The position numbers were made by a program, and so were the translations under genes. The notes under the pieces were generated by a model. That model was not told where the DNA came from. It did no database searches and saw nothing but the letters and a program-made list of their open reading frames with translations. This document shows positions 60,742 through 64,000 of a stretch of DNA of 64,000 nucleotides, one piece after another. The stretch lies in NCBI RefSeq assembly GCF_945859705.1, contig NC_079137.1:75910277-75974276 (forward strand), given 5' to 3'. The stretch's first letter is position 1, and each line of letters begins with the position of its first letter. Source of the stretch: Episyrphus balteatus (lineage: Eukaryota > Arthropoda > Insecta > Diptera > Syrphidae).

Positions 60742-63700
60742 TTATCTATGTATACTCTGTTCCAAAGGAGCATCAACAATTGCAAATGGTTACTTAAATG
60801 TCTCCACCATCAGGAGTTTCCATGCCACCACCATTACTACCACCATGCCACCTGGTTGTGAATTTCATATTATTCAAACAAATTGCCAACCTACTACCAA
60901 CAACTGACACCGGAGCAGAGGTGAACTTCTATATATTTCCCCACTCCTCAATCCCTTCCACATACAAAGTGTGACAGGTATTGTTTACACTTTGAATCTG
61001 AACAAAGAATTGATTGCTATTACTGCACAGAGGTAATTTAATTATGTCTTGACTTGAACTACTGCTGTCGCACGCCATCGCCATCAGCTATAGTAAAGTG
61101 TTGCATGACTAACACCCAGGTTACACTTTGTGGGAGTGTTGTGCGGTGGGGTTAGGAAGCTTATAGAGAAGTTGAAGTTCATAAGTTAAGACCTTTTTCT
61201 TTGTGTAATAATATTATTTATAGAATGACGTTACGCAGGATGTTGAGACACTTTGGATATGGATTCTAACCTAGGTCTTATGCAGTCAACTTGTGCATGA
61301 GGGACAGAGTAGCAAGTTCTCTTTGTGTCAACCTGGGGAATGGAAAGATCTGGAGAAAAACAAATACCTTACAATTTCATTATGAAAATTGATTTATGCA
61401 ACAAAAACAAACTAAAAACCAGTAAACCCAGCAGCGCATTATAGGATTGAAAAAGTATGACTTTGTGTGTTACTCTGGGTGAGGCTTTTTTGTATCTTGA
61501 CACTCACTACGGCGATGAGTGTACACACAACAGCAATAGGAGTGTGAAGGTCATGGTAAAAGGCGTTACTTCTGTTTGATTGCTCAATTAGTCAATCAGT
61601 CAATCGTTTAGAAAAATTAAAAGAGTTTAAATTTGATTGGCGTACTGCATTGACATTTCAAAATGACACTTGGTGTACTTGACACTTAGTTATGTTAAGT
61701 TGATGGATGCTGAAGGAGATTATGTTGGCATAAAAACTGAGTTAAATTTAAATAAAAATGAGAATTTATTTTGTTTCTTAGAAACAAAATGATTATTAAA
61801 TAAAGTTTTGAATAATTTAAAGAGAACAAGAGAGTTTTTGTTCTTTTTCATTTCCTTATTTTTATGTTTCAAATTAATTAAATTAACCTGTTTTTATTTC
61901 TTTCCTTTACTCTAAGTTAAAGTTGCAGTTTTATATTAAACCTTGACGCCCGCATAGTTTATTTTATTGCTACTTTCTTTTCTATGAGTAATTTTTCTTA
62001 TTATTTTTTACACTGTCACCACTCATAAAATAAAAACAAAAACCTCGATGTGGGTTAATGGTCTCAACAAAATCTTTAGACACACATTGAAACCCCCTCT
62101 GACTTCAAGTCGGAAGTCAATTTGTGTTGTTGTTGTTGTTGAGATCATGCTCTGCTCATATAAACTTAATATGGCGATGTCATTTTGAATTGAAGTTGGC
62201 AGCCATCCAACTGGAGTAAAGCTTCAACTTATGGGCAATTGGTTCACTGACAATATAAAAAGTTATAAAGTACACACATATTGAATTATGGTAAAAATTC
62301 AGGCAACTGGTACAAGAGCATTATATTATATATATTTTTAAAGACATCAGACAGACAACAACACTCTAAGACGTGTGCACTAAATTCCTTTGTAATTGGT
62401 GCGTGGTGCCTGGTACGTCATTTAATGTACATAAATTAATAATAAAAAAAAAGAAATAAATTAAAACGCGATTAGATATATTTGCAAAGTGAATGATTCA
62501 TGTATTAAACTTTACTTGGGTTTTGACATAAAAATGATGTGAATAAGCATACATTATATTGAAGGCACGATAATCGTGTGGTGTTTTTTTTTTTTTAGAT
62601 GGGAACAAGTTGAACATTTTGTGGAGGAGTACTTAGTACATATAATTTTTCTAACTCTTTTTAATGAACATGGTAAATTTCAAAAATACTTCGAAGTATA
62701 AGATCTTCATTCACCTTTTTTGCGAAAATTTAAATAATTAAATTGATTGGAAAACATGTATGGGTATCTAAAGTTTACTCATCCATAGGTTAAACAAGTT
62801 GTTAAGATTGCTCGTCTTGAATAAGAAATAAATTAGAATTTTTAACATCTAGGTTAAAAAAAAATTACAACTGTTATATGAAAATAACTTTAAGAACAAG
62901 CAATTATAGTTATAAGGTCATTTTATGTTCAAAATATTATTTCGCTGCACTTTAAGCAAACAAAAATCATTGTACAATTTTTCATAAGGCAAATTATTAT
63001 TTTTAAGTTCGTGCATCAGCTCTTTTGTTTAAAGTAGACAAAATTTGTTCTTGCCTTTATTTATTTCTTACTCTTAGTTTAATCTGCGTTTTTTTTTTAA
63101 TAAAAATAATTAATTAATATATGTTAAACTAAATATTTACAATAAGACAACTAAAATATTACGATTTAGAATAACTTCCATTAAAATTGTTAAGTTAACA
63201 CACCTTAAACTCCGTCTACTTCAATTTCTATCATAAAATCTTATAAGAACTCTTTATGTGGGTTATAGTTCAAACAATTATCTATTATTCTTTGGAAAAA
63301 CTTAACAAACATTCTCGTATAACTTCACTTAGTTTTATCGTTCTGAGTGCAAAAAGACCTTGAACATGTGTTATATGATTGATTTCCGCTGCTTAGCTGA
63401 AAATAACATCCGGGAATGGTCGTAATTAACTTGATTTATATGCAACCAGCAATTGAAGTAGGAACTATTATTTCCATTTTGTTTTTATATAAAAGTAGTT
63501 GAAGTGTGGTAAGTAAACAATCGTCACTAGTTTTCTATACCTAATATCTTAATGTAGGTTTAACTTAGCAGGAAGAAAGTTATTGAGGTCAATACCAGAA
63601 GGAAATAAGTGATTTTCTTTGTAGTTCTATAGTTATTTTTTTATGGAAAGTTTATTTAAAAAAAATTGGTGTAAATAAAGGCGAAGTATCTAGTGCATTT

Positions 63701-64000
63701 TCTTAGCTAGATATTACAAATGAGGAAATAGTTTTTAAGTCCAATGAAACATAAATATAAGTTAAGCAATGGCAAAACTGGATTTTTTGACAACCCCGAT
63801 AAAAAGCTATGTCAGTTTATTATTTCAAGAAACAAGTTTATTTAAAGAAAATTGTGTTTCTTAATTCACTTGTTACATTTTGATAAAGCAAGCAAAATCT
63901 AGTAAACAACACATCGAGTTTTTTTTTTATTAAATTAAGTTAAACTCAACCCTTTATAAGTAAAAGTATGCGTTTTGCTAAACCTTTTCAAGGTATTTTA
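60742..64000. other. Gene-free stretch to the window end
   Basis: AT-rich non-coding sequence with short GTT (about 62125-62140) and TA microsatellites. No coding region, RNA gene or terminal-repeat element could be supported. Confidence 0.5.

Overview
The window is AT-rich, intron-rich eukaryotic DNA with frequent poly(A)/poly(T) runs and little coding sequence. Its one intact protein-coding gene encodes an insect group I chitin deacetylase that reads most like Serpentine (CDA1). The gene identity, the large introns and the number of small foldback DNA transposons point to a fly (Diptera). I cannot name the species from the sequence.

Layout. From 1 to about 34.8 kb there is no intact gene. 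This stretch holds diverged dispersed repeats (530-1030 and 16905-17300), a small foldback (5.1-5.6 kb), a 1.3-kb hAT-like foldback with an exact 8-bp target duplication (6071-7377), and a 1.1-kb near-perfect palindrome (11310-12410). The palindrome lies inside a wider inverted-repeat frame (11093-13165). There is also a decayed non-LTR reverse-transcriptase remnant on the minus strand (13.35-13.80 kb), an old GTGATA-rich minisatellite with a tRNA-like insertion (19.15-20.42 kb), and clusters of short palindromic MITEs (28.8-31.2 kb).

From 34950 to 45990 on the plus strand lies serp in five coding exons, giving a 538-residue secreted protein: signal peptide, ChtBD2 chitin-binding domain, LDLa domain, polysaccharide deacetylase domain with all catalytic motifs, and a cysteine-rich tail. 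Introns 1 (3.8 kb) and 3 (5.0 kb) are long. Six of the eight TGACANNTGTCA palindromes I found in the window are in these two introns, and intron 3 also has a perfect Grainyhead-type site. Intron 2 contains a MITE.

From 46 to 64 kb there is again no intact gene. It holds a 0.6-kb foldback whose arms carry seven AGTTACG/AGTTATG motifs phased at 15-16 bp (49466-50064), a 2.6-kb hAT-type element with an exact 8-bp target duplication carrying two nested MITEs (51075-53689), and a CACTA-like nested foldback (59790-60741).

With only one intact gene there is no gene cluster to interpret. The protein should act in the apical extracellular chitin matrix (trachea, epidermis). The rest of the window is a record of successive transposon insertions. 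The least familiar structures are the phased AGTTACG foldback, the palindromic motif cluster in the serp introns, and the MITE family with 3-bp target duplications.
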